Assembly (NCBI RefSeq): GCF_002295065.1
Contig: NZ_NSGG01000014.1
Location: forward strand, 1-64,000
Direction: 5' to 3'
Origin: Mesorhizobium sp. WSM3859
Lineage (GTDB): Bacteria; Pseudomonadota; Alphaproteobacteria; Rhizobiales; Rhizobiaceae
DNA: 64,000 nucleotides
Positions 8,819 through 17,648 of this stretch are shown here, in pieces. Under the pieces are notes generated by a model, which did no database searches, was not told where the DNA came from, and saw only the letters and a program-made list of their open reading frames with translations. The translations under genes and the position numbers were made by a program. How positions within the stretch are numbered: the first letter of the stretch is position 1; the number at the start of each line of letters is the position of its first letter.

Positions 8819-9589
8819 CTAGGCCACTGACCAACCGCCATCCACCAGGACATTGGCGCCTGTGATGAGCGACGCCGCCGGCGACGCCAGAAACACCACG
8901 GTCCCGGCTACATCGATCGGATCGCCGATGCGGCCGAGCGGAATATGCCCCAGCACATGTGAGTGAAAATCCTTGTCGGCGAGCGAGGGTCGGGTGCCGT
9001 CGGTCCAGATGAAGGTCGGCGCGACGCTGTTGACGGCAATGCCGTGCTGCGCCCATTCCGCCGCCAGGCAGCGGGTGAGATGGTTTATCGCGGCCTTCGA
9101 CATGCAATAGATCGCTTCGCCCTTCAGCGTCACCGTGCCGGCCTGCGAACTGATGTTTATGATGCGGCCGCACTTCCGCGCGATCATCAGCCGGCCGACC
9201 GCCTGCGTCGTGAAGAACGTGCCCTTCAAATTGACGTCGACAGTAAGATCGAAATCCGCCTCGGTGACGTTCTCGGCCAGGTTTTCCGGCCCAAGCCCGA
9301 CATTGTTGACCAGCACGTCGATGCGGCCGAAGACGGTATGCGCCTCGGCCACCGCGCTGCGCACGGTCGCGAGATCGGTCAGGTCCATGTGCACGGCGAG
9401 TGCCTTGCGACCCATGCCTTCGATCTCGGCGACGAGCGCCTTGCCATCGGCGGCGCTGCGCACACCCACCACCATGTCGGCGCCGGAGCCTGCGCAGGCG
9501 AGCGCGCAGGCGCGGCCGATGCCACGCGTAGCGCCGGTGACCAGCACCACCTTGCCGTTCAGATCGAATTTCGGCGTGAACTCCGTCAT
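8819..9589 (-). CDS. Short-chain dehydrogenase/reductase (SDR), substrate unknown
   Basis: A 256-residue classical SDR. The cofactor site is VTGATRGIGRA near residues 19-29, followed by the NNVG structural motif. The catalytic Ser lies in INISSQAG and the YxxxK pair appears as YCMSKAA, so the active site looks intact. It ends with ITGANVLVDGGW, typical of the family. ATG 9589 is preferred over an upstream TTG because GGGGAGG lies about six bases before it. The gene is divergent from the COG4091-type dehydrogenase at 9790, so the two may share regulation and serve one catabolic pathway. The closest subgroup would be sugar or polyol dehydrogenases; the substrate cannot be read from sequence. 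Confidence 0.85.
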   Translation of the reverse strand: MTEFTPKFDLNGKVVLVTGATRGIGRACALACAGSGADMVVGVRSAADGKALVAEIEGMGRKALAVHMDLTDLATVRSAVAEAHTVFGRIDVLVNNVGLGPENLAENVTEADFDLTVDVNLKGTFFTTQAVGRLMIARKCGRIINISSQAGTVTLKGEAIYCMSKAAINHLTRCLAAEWAQHGIAVNSVAPTFIWTDGTRPSLADKDFHSHVLGHIPLGRIGDPIDVAGTVVFLASPAASLITGANVLVDGGWSVA

Positions 9590-9789
9590 GTCCAACCTCC
9601 CCTTGCGTCAGCTCGTCCGACATTAGCCGGTCGCACGGCGAAAACCAGAAGGTCGCGGCTCGCCGGGGAAAATCTGCTGCGCCTTTGCAAACAATGCGCA
9701 AGAAATCGCCATGTCCGGCTGGTTTGGTTGGCAAACGGTGATCGTTCCCTGTATTGCGGGCCGGATCAAAAAGCAGTGGATCTTCTTGC

Positions 9790-11130
9790 ATGACCAATGT
9801 CGTCCTGACCGGGCTTGCCCGTGATCTTGCCCGGCGCGCCGCCGAGGGCAGGCCGGTGCGCGTCGGTGTCATCGGCTCCGGCGAGATGGGGACCGATCTG
9901 GTGACGCAGGGCATGTTGATGCCGGGCATTTCGATCGCGGCCGTCTCCACGCGGCGTCCGCACACCGCCCGCGAGGCGATCCGCATCGCCTATGGCGACG
10001 AGGCGATGGCTGCCGAGGCCGAAACCGCCTCCAAGGTCACCCAGGCGATCGAGGGAGGCCGCATCGCCATCACCTCGAACGAGATGCTGGTCACCAATCC
10101 GCTGATCGACGTCGTTATCGACGCCACCGGCAAGCCGGGCGTCGCGGCGGATTTCGATCTGATGGCCATGGAGCATGGCAAGCATCTGGTGATGATGAAT
10201 GTCGAAGCCGACGTGACCATCGGCTGTTACCTGAAGCAGCAGGCCGACCGGCTGGGTGTGGTCTATTCGGTCGGCGCGGGCGACGAGCCGTCAAGCTGCA
10301 TGGAACTGATCGAATTCGCCTCGGCGCTTGGACTGACCATCGTCGCGGCGGGCAAGGGCAAGAACAATCCGCTCAACCATGACGCCGTTCCGGACGACTA
10401 CCGGGAGGAGGCTGAACGTCGCAACATGAACCCGCGCATGCTGGTCGAATTCGTCGACGGCTCGAAGACCATGGTCGAGATGTGCGCCATCGCCAACGCC
10501 ACCGGCCTGGTCCCGGATGTGCCTGGCATGCACGGCCCCAAGGCCGATCGCGATCAACTGACCAAGGTGCTGATCCCGAAAGAGGACGGCGGCCTGCTCT
10601 CCCGGAAAGGCGTGGTCGACTATACGATCGGCAAGGGGGTGGCGCCTGGCGTGTTCGTCATCGTCGAGGCGATGCATCCGCGGGTCGTCGAGCGCATGGA
10701 CGATCTGCATGTCGGCAAGGGCCCTTATTACGGCCTGTTCCGGCCCTATCACCTGACCTCGCTGGAGGTGCCGCTGACTGCCGCCCGCATCATGCTCTAC
10801 GGCAAGCCCGACATGGTGCCTTTGCCAAGGCCGGTGGCGGAGGTCTGCGCGGTCGCCAAGCGCGACCTTGCCGCCGGGGAGACCTTCGATGCCATCGGCG
10901 AAACCTGCTACCGCTCCTGGACCATGACCATTGCCGATGCCCGGGCGAACCGGGCCCTCCCGGTCGGCTTGCTCGAAGGCGGCAAGGTGCTGAAGCCGGT
11001 GAAGAAGGGCGAGTTGTTGACGCAGGACAATGCGTCGCCCGACAAGACGACGCGGCTCTACGCCCTGCGCAAGCTCCAGGACGAGATGCTGTATGGGGCG
11101 AAGGTCACTTCCCCAGCTCTATCGACCTGA
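9790..11130 (+). CDS. COG4091-type homoserine-dehydrogenase-like protein with SAF domain
   Basis: A 446-residue protein. The N-terminal Rossmann domain reads VRVGVIGSGEMGTDLV near residues 24-39, followed by VDVVIDATGKPGV-like sequence (IDVVIDATGKPG). A middle catalytic region has SVGAGDEPSSCMELIEFA. The C-terminal part (about residues 350-420: PVAEVCAVAKRDLAAGETF ... LEGGKVLKPVKKGELL) is an SAF domain. The family is labelled predicted homoserine dehydrogenase, but it lacks the methionine/threonine context. Members commonly sit in sugar-acid or branched-sugar catabolic loci, so an oxidoreductase or isomerase role is likely. ATG 9790 is chosen over an upstream TTG at 9754. The 3' end overlaps proC tail to tail by 26 bases. 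Confidence 0.75.
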   Translation: MTNVVLTGLARDLARRAAEGRPVRVGVIGSGEMGTDLVTQGMLMPGISIAAVSTRRPHTAREAIRIAYGDEAMAAEAETASKVTQAIEGGRIAITSNEMLVTNPLIDVVIDATGKPGVAADFDLMAMEHGKHLVMMNVEADVTIGCYLKQQADRLGVVYSVGAGDEPSSCMELIEFASALGLTIVAAGKGKNNPLNHDAVPDDYREEAERRNMNPRMLVEFVDGSKTMVEMCAIANATGLVPDVPGMHGPKADRDQLTKVLIPKEDGGLLSRKGVVDYTIGKGVAPGVFVIVEAMHPRVVERMDDLHVGKGPYYGLFRPYHLTSLEVPLTAARIMLYGKPDMVPLPRPVAEVCAVAKRDLAAGETFDAIGETCYRSWTMTIADARANRALPVGLLEGGKVLKPVKKGELLTQDNASPDKTTRLYALRKLQDEMLYGAKVTSPALST

Positions 11131-11920
11131 GCCGCGCCGCCTCGACCGCTTCCGTCACAAGTTTCGTCAGCCGGTCCCCGCCCATCAACACGGCGAGCGC
11201 GGCGGCGGTCGTGCCGTTGGGGCTGGTCACCTGCTGGCGCAGCACGCCAGGCTCCTCGTCGCTTTCAGCGGCGAGCGAGGCCGCCCCGAAAACGGTCTGC
11301 ATGGCGAGCAGCTTGGCGGTCTCGGCCGGCAGGCCGGCCTTCTCGGCCGCAACCGTCAACGCCTCGATGAAGTGGAAGACATAGGCCGGGCCGGAGCCGG
11401 AGACGGCCGTCACGGCATCCATCAGGCCCTCATCGTCGATCGTCGTCACGACGCCGCTTGCCGAAAGCAGTTCGACAACGAAGCGGCGGACGTCGTCGGA
11501 CACCAGCGGGTTGGAGAATACCACCATCATGCCCTTGCCGATCGCAGCCGGCGTGTTCGGCATGCAGCGGACGATCGGTGCATGCTCGCCGAGGATAGTT
11601 TCGAACGTGGCGACCGGCGTGCCGGCGGCGACGCTGACGAACGTGGTGCGGCCGTCGCCGAAGCGCTTGTAGTCAGCCGTCACCTCGCGGATCACCTGCG
11701 GCTTCACGGCGATGACCACCAGATCGGGCACGGCATCGGCCGGAATGCCCGCGGCCTCGGCGGCGGCGCGGCAGCCGAGATGTTCGGCGCGCTGGCGCAG
11801 TTCCGCGTTGGGCTCGACCACGAACACCGCCGACGGTTCGAGCTTGGCGGATTTCAGCCAGCCCGAGAGCATGGCGTAACCCATATTGCCGCAACCGGCG
11901 AGAACGAGCCTGATCGTCAT
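11105..11920 (-). CDS. proC: Pyrroline-5-carboxylate reductase
   Basis: A 271-residue enzyme reducing 1-pyrroline-5-carboxylate to L-proline with NAD(P)H, the last step of proline synthesis. The nucleotide-binding start is LVLAGCGNMGYAML. The family signatures VVIAVKPQ and RCMPNTPAAIGKGM follow. The C-terminal dimer and substrate region has AVSGSGPAYVFHFIEAL and QVTSPNGTTAAAL, both strongly conserved in ProC. The length is standard. GGAGG lies just upstream of ATG 11920. It converges on the SAF-domain gene with overlapping 3' ends. Confidence 0.96.
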   Translation of the reverse strand: MTIRLVLAGCGNMGYAMLSGWLKSAKLEPSAVFVVEPNAELRQRAEHLGCRAAAEAAGIPADAVPDLVVIAVKPQVIREVTADYKRFGDGRTTFVSVAAGTPVATFETILGEHAPIVRCMPNTPAAIGKGMMVVFSNPLVSDDVRRFVVELLSASGVVTTIDDEGLMDAVTAVSGSGPAYVFHFIEALTVAAEKAGLPAETAKLLAMQTVFGAASLAAESDEEPGVLRQQVTSPNGTTAAALAVLMGGDRLTKLVTEAVEAARLRSIELGK

Positions 11921-12004
11921 GAAAGCCTCCGAGAACCGGAACTTCCTTAGACGCTTGAGCGCCGGCGGAAAAGTCCAGTTTGGTTGAGACTTCTCGTCCA
12001 GCGA

Positions 12005-13330
12005 TCAGCCAAGGCGGCGAACCGGGATCGGCCGCAGCGAGACTTGCCTGAGACCAAGCACGCCCAGCACGAAGAACAGCCAGACGGGGTCGCCGCGGTG
12101 GAAGAAGAAGCTTTCCAGGAAGCCGTTCAGCGCCGTGAACAGCACCACCATCATGAAGAAGTCGCCGAGGAAGATGTTTTCCTTGCGCGCCGGGATGCGC
12201 ATGTAATCCCGCAAAGGCGCGATCAGGAAGGTGTAGATGGCGACGCACAGCGCCGGGATGCCCATCAGCACGGCAATGTCGAGATAGCCGTCATGGCCAT
12301 GCACGATGGTGCGGATGTCCCAGGGCCTGTCGAAGGGCTGGTCCTGGTTGAGCAGCAGCGGCGTCCCCCAGAAGCTTTCATAGCCATAGCCGGTCCACGG
12401 CTTCTTCGCCAGCATCTCGCCGGCGAACTCCCAAAGCGTCGTGCGTCCCGTATAGGTGAGATCGGGGAAATAGATCGCCGCCAGATGCTTCACCGGCGGG
12501 ATGAAGACGATGCCGAGCGTGCCGACGGCGGTCGCGACGATCGCTAGCGCGAACAGGATTGGTGTGCCGAGCCGCATGCCGATGAGGCTGGGCAGCACGA
12601 CGATCATGATCGAGAACGGCACAAGTCCGGCGGTCGTCTTGGAGCCGGTGTGCAGCATGAACACCATCGCCGCGCAGAAGATGCCGGCGCCCCACCAGCG
12701 CTGACCGCGGCGGAATAGATAGAGCCCGGCGAAGCTGAAACAGGCCATCACCGGGCCGGCGATGTTCTTGTGCGTGAAGACGCCGCGCCACAGACCGGCA
12801 TGCTCGGGCTCCTGCGAATCGGCGGTATGCAGCGCCTCATGCGGAAAGATGACCAGGCCGATATAGGAGAGGCCGATCACCACGACGGCGGTGAAGACGA
12901 TCACGCGGGCGAAGGAATCGGCGTCGCGCGGCAGCACCAGGATCGTCGCCATGGTGATGATGCCGATCATGGTGAAGGAGGCCGCGCGCATGGCTGCGGG
13001 CGGATCGGTGGCGAGCACCACCGACAGGAAGAAGAAGCCCAGCATCAGCGCCCATGATGGGCTCACCAGCGAGCGCACCACGCGGGGATCGGCGAAGGCG
13101 AGCAGCGCGAAGATGGAGACTGCGCCGAGCGAACCGAAGCCGAGCTGGTTGACGATGTCGCCGCCGTCGCCGGTCAGTTCCGCGCCGGCTGGCTGGAACG
13201 GCCGGAACGAGACGATGATGACGGTGAACAGGAGCGCGGCGATGGCCGTCGCCACGCCTTCCCTTGTGAAGGCGGCGCCGAGCGGCGCGCGCTCAATTCT
13301 TCTCAGGCTGCCGGTACTGCTCATTGGCAT
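12005..13330 (-). CDS. O-antigen ligase/polymerase-like membrane protein (Wzy/WaaL family)
   Basis: About 441 residues and some 10-12 hydrophobic segments. The O-antigen ligase signature region has HTGSKTTAGLVPFSIM, then a large periplasmic loop with TGRTTLWEFAGEML and GYGYESFWG, and HGHDGYLDIAVLMG, where the conserved histidine pair lies. Such proteins polymerise or ligate undecaprenyl-linked glycans at the outer face of the inner membrane. It overlaps the 3' end of the GT2 gene (ends 13293), so the two are one operon. The start is uncertain: ATGs at 13366, 13330 and 13324 are possible and none has a strong ribosome site. In this cluster with a flippase and Wzz it most likely acts as the exopolysaccharide polymerase. 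Confidence 0.85.
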   Translation of the reverse strand: MPMSSTGSLRRIERAPLGAAFTREGVATAIAALLFTVIIVSFRPFQPAGAELTGDGGDIVNQLGFGSLGAVSIFALLAFADPRVVRSLVSPSWALMLGFFFLSVVLATDPPAAMRAASFTMIGIITMATILVLPRDADSFARVIVFTAVVVIGLSYIGLVIFPHEALHTADSQEPEHAGLWRGVFTHKNIAGPVMACFSFAGLYLFRRGQRWWGAGIFCAAMVFMLHTGSKTTAGLVPFSIMIVVLPSLIGMRLGTPILFALAIVATAVGTLGIVFIPPVKHLAAIYFPDLTYTGRTTLWEFAGEMLAKKPWTGYGYESFWGTPLLLNQDQPFDRPWDIRTIVHGHDGYLDIAVLMGIPALCVAIYTFLIAPLRDYMRIPARKENIFLGDFFMMVVLFTALNGFLESFFFHRGDPVWLFFVLGVLGLRQVSLRPIPVRRLG

Positions 13331-14291
13331 ATCCGAATTCGGCAAGCACCCGGCCGAGCGCGACATAGACCGGATAGAGGCCCGTGGTCAGCGAGCCGGT
13401 GCGCGCCAGCCGGATGGCGCCGCGCAGCGGCGAGGCTGCAAGCAGCGCCAGGCTTTTGAGGAGAACTTTAAGGCCGGCAAACGGTGTGCCGGCCCGCTTC
13501 TTCTTTTCGACCAGCGTCGATATCACGCCATTGCGCAGGCTGCGGGCGCGGATCCAGTCGGCCTCGACGCGCCGCGCCGGCACGGTCTCGTTGACCTTTG
13601 CCTCGGCGCACCAGCCGAGCACGAAGCCTTTTTGCGCCGAACGGCTGAGGAAGTCGGAATCGCCGCCGCCCATGAAATTGAACCTGAGGTCGAGGAAGGG
13701 CGGTCCCATGGCCTTGAGAACGTTGCGTCCCACCAGCAGGTTGCCGGACGAATAGAGCGCCGGCACGCGGCCGGTTTCCCGATAGGGCGGCGCAAAGACC
13801 GGGTGCTCGGCCCATCGGGCGTGGCTCGGATCGGCGAAGATGGGCATCTGCGGGCCGCCGATAATGTCAGCATGAAGCGTCTCGGCGGCCTTGCACATGC
13901 GTTCCAGCCAATCTGGCTCGGCGATCTCGTCATCATCGATGACCAGCAGGTGGCGAAAATTGGGAAACTGCAGGATCGCCGTCTGCCAGCCGGCATTGTA
14001 GGCGCTGCAATTGCCGCGCTCATGCGCGATGATCACCAGGCCGGGCATCTCGCCGCTTTCGAAAAGCGGCAGCACTGCGGCGGCGCCCTCGCGCGCCTCG
14101 GCCTCGTTTTCCATGACGATGACGGCAAAGCGCCTTTCGGTCCGCTGCGCCTTGAGCGAAGCCAGGGTTTCCAGCACCTGCTTCGGTCGCTTGAAGGTCG
14201 GCAGTGTCACCACCGCCTCGACGCTCTCGGCGGGAAGCCCCGGCGACCGTCCCGCGGTCGATACAGAAGCGTCGGACGGCAAAGGGATCAT
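13293..14291 (-). CDS. Glycosyltransferase family 2
   Basis: A 332-residue GT-A glycosyltransferase. The N-terminal fold begins AVVTLPTFKRPKQVLETLAS. The acceptor/donor region has GNCSAYNAGWQTA, and the metal-binding DxD-type motif is LLVIDDDEIAEPDW. A later FMGGGDSDFLSR is typical of GT2 enzymes of rhizobial polysaccharide clusters. No membrane segments at the C-terminus suggest a soluble or peripheral enzyme at the inner face of the membrane. It is the first gene of the minus-strand pair with the ligase-like protein and is divergent from the GT4 gene. The sugar transferred cannot be told. Confidence 0.88.
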   Translation of the reverse strand: MIPLPSDASVSTAGRSPGLPAESVEAVVTLPTFKRPKQVLETLASLKAQRTERRFAVIVMENEAEAREGAAAVLPLFESGEMPGLVIIAHERGNCSAYNAGWQTAILQFPNFRHLLVIDDDEIAEPDWLERMCKAAETLHADIIGGPQMPIFADPSHARWAEHPVFAPPYRETGRVPALYSSGNLLVGRNVLKAMGPPFLDLRFNFMGGGDSDFLSRSAQKGFVLGWCAEAKVNETVPARRVEADWIRARSLRNGVISTLVEKKKRAGTPFAGLKVLLKSLALLAASPLRGAIRLARTGSLTTGLYPVYVALGRVLAEFGYANEQYRQPEKN

Positions 14292-14336
14292 CCGTTTTTG
14301 AGCAGCGTGGGTTCGCGCCTCGATAGCATCGCGGTG

Positions 14337-14351
14337 ATAACGTTTCGTTAA
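14337..14351. promoter_or_regulatory. Near-match to a CtrA box in the divergent glycosyltransferase promoter region
   Basis: The sequence reads ATAA-CGTTTCG-TTAA, one mismatch from the CtrA consensus TTAA-N7-TTAA. It lies between the divergent GT2 (starts 14291) and GT4 (starts 14461) genes, 46 bases before GT2. CtrA control of exopolysaccharide genes is plausible in this order, but one mismatch makes a chance match possible. Confidence 0.3.
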
Positions 14352-14460
14352 TCACCTTCTCGCCCGGCTGTCGGAAAAGCCGGGTCTTTGGCCTTTGACG
14401 GTGCCATTTAATCAAGGCTTCACCGCGTTTTGCTACCGGCTGCACCTAAGGATAGGTGAA

Positions 14461-15633
14461 ATGCATCTGCTGTTCGCCACATCGATCGTGCCTGACGGCG
14501 CTCTCGCTTCGGGCTACGAGATTGCCAACGCCGCGATCATCGACGCGCTGCGGCGCGCGGGCGTGCGCGTGACGGTCATCGGCTTCATCTGGCCGGGCAA
14601 GTCTCCGTCCGATCCGCAAAACACCATTGTGCTCGACGCCGTCGAGGTCCGCACCGAAAGCGCCTCGCCGCTGCAGAAATTTGTCTGGCTCGGCAAGGCG
14701 GTTCTCTCCGGCCTTACCTTTGCCTCGGTCAAGCTGCGTGTCGTTCCTGACGCGCAGGTCCGAGCCGCGATCGATCGCGCGGGCCCTTTCGACGGTTATG
14801 TCCTGAATTCGGTGCAGTTCGCCGGAGCGTTTGAGAAGGTTCTCGCCGACCGTCCATTCGTCTTCGTGGCGCACAATGTCGAGCATCGCTCGGCCGAGGA
14901 GAATGCTGCCGCGGCCGGCAGTGCGCTTCAGCGCTGGATGTTCCGCCGCGAAGCCAGGCTGCTCAAGGTCATGGAGGAGCGCCTTTGCGGCGCCGCGCGC
15001 TTTGTCTTCACGCTGGCCGAGGAAGACCGCGCGGCGCTTGGCGTTGCCTCCGACAGACGCTCGGCGGTGCTGCCGCTGGTGACCCGCGCGCAGGCGCCGG
15101 CAAGCAAGGCGAAGCGCCATATCGAGTGCGACGCCGCGCTGATCGGCACCTGGACCTGGCAGCCGAACCGTATCGGACTCGACTGGTTCCTGAACAAAGT
15201 CGTGCCGCATCTGAAGCCGGATTTCCGCATCAGGATCGCCGGTAACATGCCTTCCGGCGTCAGCTCGGCGCATCCCGGCGTTTCCTTCGTCGGCAGGGTC
15301 CCGGATGCGCAGGCCTTCGTGCGCGGCGCCGCCGTCATTCCCCTGATCAGCACCGCCGGCAGCGGCGTGCAGCTGAAGACCATCGAGACCTTCGAGCTCG
15401 GCCTGCCGTTCGTCGCCACCAGCCGCTCGCTGCGCGGCATCGGCTATCGTCCCGACAATTGCGTGGTGACCGACGATCCGATCGCTTTCGCTGCCGCTCT
15501 CCAGGCCGCCGCCGCCAATGTCCGCGACGTCGACGGCGGCGCCTTCCATCGCCGCCAGCTCAAGGCGCTCGACGCCGCGATCGGGCTTGGCCTGGAGAAG
15601 CTTGGCGCCGTCAGGCAGGAGGTCGCCGCATGA
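14461..15633 (+). CDS. Glycosyltransferase family 4-like (GT-B fold)
   Basis: A 390-residue protein from ATG 14461, which has AGGATAGGTG just upstream; an in-frame start at 14395 lacks this. The N-terminal half carries an acceptor-binding GT-B fold (LLFATSIVPDGALASGYE, then FVFVAHNVEHRSAEENAA). The C-terminal half has the nucleotide-sugar region (GTWTWQPNRIGLDWFLNKV, RIAGNMPSG, SFVGRVPDAQAFVRGAAV, then GSGVQLKTIETFELGLPFV with the GT4-type E-x7-E spacing). It is the first of three overlapping plus-strand genes (ATGA junction with the next). It probably adds one sugar to the lipid-linked repeat of the exopolysaccharide. Confidence 0.88.
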   Translation: MHLLFATSIVPDGALASGYEIANAAIIDALRRAGVRVTVIGFIWPGKSPSDPQNTIVLDAVEVRTESASPLQKFVWLGKAVLSGLTFASVKLRVVPDAQVRAAIDRAGPFDGYVLNSVQFAGAFEKVLADRPFVFVAHNVEHRSAEENAAAAGSALQRWMFRREARLLKVMEERLCGAARFVFTLAEEDRAALGVASDRRSAVLPLVTRAQAPASKAKRHIECDAALIGTWTWQPNRIGLDWFLNKVVPHLKPDFRIRIAGNMPSGVSSAHPGVSFVGRVPDAQAFVRGAAVIPLISTAGSGVQLKTIETFELGLPFVATSRSLRGIGYRPDNCVVTDDPIAFAAALQAAAANVRDVDGGAFHRRQLKALDAAIGLGLEKLGAVRQEVAA

Positions 15634-16424
15634 ACATGCACACCGCGCGCGCCGCCTTCGGCTTCGACACGCTCAAGACCATTCTGGGCATCCCGGTGCT
15701 GGCCATTCGCTGGGACGAGGCCATTTCGTTGCTCACCAGGCTGATCGACGAGCACCGCTTCACCAAGGTGAGCTTCCTCAACGCTCACAACGCCAACCTG
15801 GCCTGCACCGACCCGGTCTTTGCCGAGGCGCTGGAAAATTTCCTGATCCTCCCCGACGGTGTCGGCGTCGACATGGCGGCAAAGCTGCTTTACGGCGCGC
15901 CTTTCCCCAGCAATCTCAACGGCACCGATTTCATTCCGGCTTTCCTGCAGGCGTCGTCGCACCCGCTGACGGTGGCGCTGCTCGGCACGACGCGCGCCAA
16001 TGCCGAAGCCGCATGTGCGAAGCTGTCGACGCTCGCCATGCAGCACAATTTCGTCGTCATCCATGACGGCTTCTTCTCCGCCGCCGAGGAGCCGGCGATC
16101 CTCGAGCACATCGCCAGGCTGCGGCCTGACGTGCTGCTTGTCGCTATGGGCGTGCCGCGCCAGGAATTGTGGATCGAGCGCCATATCGACAGCCGCCATT
16201 GCACGCTGCCGGTGGCCGTCGGCGCGCTGCTCGATTTCATGAGCGGCTCGGTGCCGCGCGCGCCGCTGTGGCTGCGCCGGCTGCGGCTCGAATGGCTGTT
16301 CCGCCTCTGGATCGAACCCGGCCGCCTGTGGCGCCGCTACATCGTCGGCAATCCGGTCTTCCTCTGGCGCGTCGTCAAGCAGAAGCTGTCGCTCGGACCG
16401 CGACCGCTGGAGGCGCGCCGGTGA
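15630..16424 (+). CDS. WecG/TagA/CpsF-family glycosyltransferase
   Basis: A 264-residue GT26 enzyme. WecG/TagA proteins transfer N-acetylmannosaminuronic acid or N-acetylmannosamine to a lipid-linked acceptor. Motifs include VSFLNAHNANLACTDPVF, the conserved LPDGVGVDMAAKLLYG and NLNGTDFIPAFL, and RPDVLLVAMGVPRQELWI near the C-terminus. The ATG overlaps the GT4 stop codon (ATGA), indicating translational coupling. The length matches the family. The C-terminal basic, tryptophan-rich stretch (RLEWLFRLWIEPGRLWRR) is the usual membrane-association end. The exact sugar is unknown. Confidence 0.92.
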   Translation: MNMHTARAAFGFDTLKTILGIPVLAIRWDEAISLLTRLIDEHRFTKVSFLNAHNANLACTDPVFAEALENFLILPDGVGVDMAAKLLYGAPFPSNLNGTDFIPAFLQASSHPLTVALLGTTRANAEAACAKLSTLAMQHNFVVIHDGFFSAAEEPAILEHIARLRPDVLLVAMGVPRQELWIERHIDSRHCTLPVAVGALLDFMSGSVPRAPLWLRRLRLEWLFRLWIEPGRLWRRYIVGNPVFLWRVVKQKLSLGPRPLEARR

Positions 16425-17344
16425 ACAGCCGCTTCGTGCCGGATACATCCACCGCAATCGAACCGCTGCCGCGCATGCCCTCGGCCGCGATCGTCACCGC
16501 GAGCTACGCGCCCGATTTCGAGCGCTGCCGGCTTTTGTGCGAAACCATCGACCGCCACGTCACCGGCATGGCGCATCACTACATCCTCACCGAACATCGC
16601 GACGTCGCGCTGTTTCGCCAGCTGGAATCCGGCCGTCGCAGCGTCGTCGACGAGCGGGACCTGTTGCCGCGCTGGCTGCGCGTGTTCGACGACCCGCTGA
16701 GCGGCTTTCGCCGCCGCGTCTGGCTGAGCCTCAAAACGCAGCCGCTACGCGGCTGGCACGTGCAGCAGCTGCGCCGCATCGCCATTGCCGGGCAGGCTAA
16801 GGAAGACGTGCTGGTCTTCTGCGATTCCGACGTCGCCTTCCTGAAGCCCTTCGACGCGAACGCCTTCTGGCGCGACGGCAAGGTGCGGCTGTTCCGTCGC
16901 GACGGCGTGCTGTCGAACAACGGACACGACGAGCATCGCATCTGGTCGCGCAATGCCGGCACGGCACTCGGCATCGATCCTGCTGTCGCGTCGAGCCACG
17001 ACTACATCTCGACGCTGATCGCCTGGCGTCGCGAGACGGTCAACGCGATGTGCGAGCGCATTGAGAAGGTGCATGGCCGCGACTGGGTCGGCGTCCTCGG
17101 CTCGGCGCGAAAATTTTCCGAATGCATGATCTATGGCCGCTATGTCGACGACGTGCTCGATGGCGTCGGCCATTTCCACGGTTCGGAGGAGTTCTGCCGC
17201 GTCCACTGGAACGGCGAGCCGCTCTCGGATGACGAGTTCCGCCGCTTCGTCGACACCATGGCGCCGGAACAGGTGGCGATCGGCTTGCAGTCCTTCATCG
17301 GCACCGACATCGGCCGCATCCGCCACCTGATAGGGCTTGAATAG
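16421..17344 (+). CDS. DUF6492-like putative glycosyltransferase
   Basis: A 307-residue protein starting at GTG 16421, overlapping the stop of the upstream gene (GTGA). The order AAIVTASYAPDFERCRLLCE, then VLVFCDSDVAFLKPFD with a DSD motif, resembles a GT-A type sugar-nucleotide site. The pattern matches DUF6492 proteins often found in polysaccharide loci. Downstream, SARKFSECMIYGRYVDDV and a conserved H-W pair (VHWNG) may form the acceptor site. No signal peptide or membrane segment is visible. Position as the last gene of a three-gene operon with two transferases supports a role in repeat-unit assembly or decoration. The reaction is not known. Confidence 0.7.
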   Translation: MNSRFVPDTSTAIEPLPRMPSAAIVTASYAPDFERCRLLCETIDRHVTGMAHHYILTEHRDVALFRQLESGRRSVVDERDLLPRWLRVFDDPLSGFRRRVWLSLKTQPLRGWHVQQLRRIAIAGQAKEDVLVFCDSDVAFLKPFDANAFWRDGKVRLFRRDGVLSNNGHDEHRIWSRNAGTALGIDPAVASSHDYISTLIAWRRETVNAMCERIEKVHGRDWVGVLGSARKFSECMIYGRYVDDVLDGVGHFHGSEEFCRVHWNGEPLSDDEFRRFVDTMAPEQVAIGLQSFIGTDIGRIRHLIGLE

Positions 17345-17392
17345 TTCTGATAGATCCGAAACTTGGAAACTACCAGAAGCGATCCCTCTCGT

Positions 17393-17571
17393 CGTCATTC
17401 CAGGGCGGAGCAAGGAGCGAAGCGACGCGCGCAGACCCTGGAATCCATGCCGTGACGTGAAGGCGTCGCCGCGGCGCAGAATTCTGCTCCGCTGCATCCC
17501 TCGGCTAAAGTCACGGCATGGATCCTCGGGTCTCCGCGTCCGCTTCGCTCCCGCTCCACCCGTGGATGACG
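17393..17571. repeat. Long palindromic intergenic repeat element
   Basis: The 304-base gap between two convergent genes is largely filled by one nested inverted repeat. The inner arms at 17443-17456 and 17510-17523 are perfect 14-mers (ATCCATGCCGTGAC and its complement), and they extend with a few mismatches to about 24 bases (17433-17456 and 17510-17533). The outer arms CGTCATTCCAGGGCGGA (17393-) and the complement of 17555-17571 are imperfect, and GGAGCGAAGCG pairs with CGCTTCGCTCC (17541-17551). The centre is the palindrome GCAGAATTCTGC (17476-17487). It resembles the dispersed palindromic elements of Rhizobiales intergenic regions. It could fold into one long hairpin and stop transcription from both sides. 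Confidence 0.75.
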
Positions 17572-17648
17572 AAGCTGAGAGGCTTCGCCTCAATCCCGAA
17601 CGTTTGCGGCGGTCCGCACGAACGGCAATCCTGGCTGGCACTAGGTAA

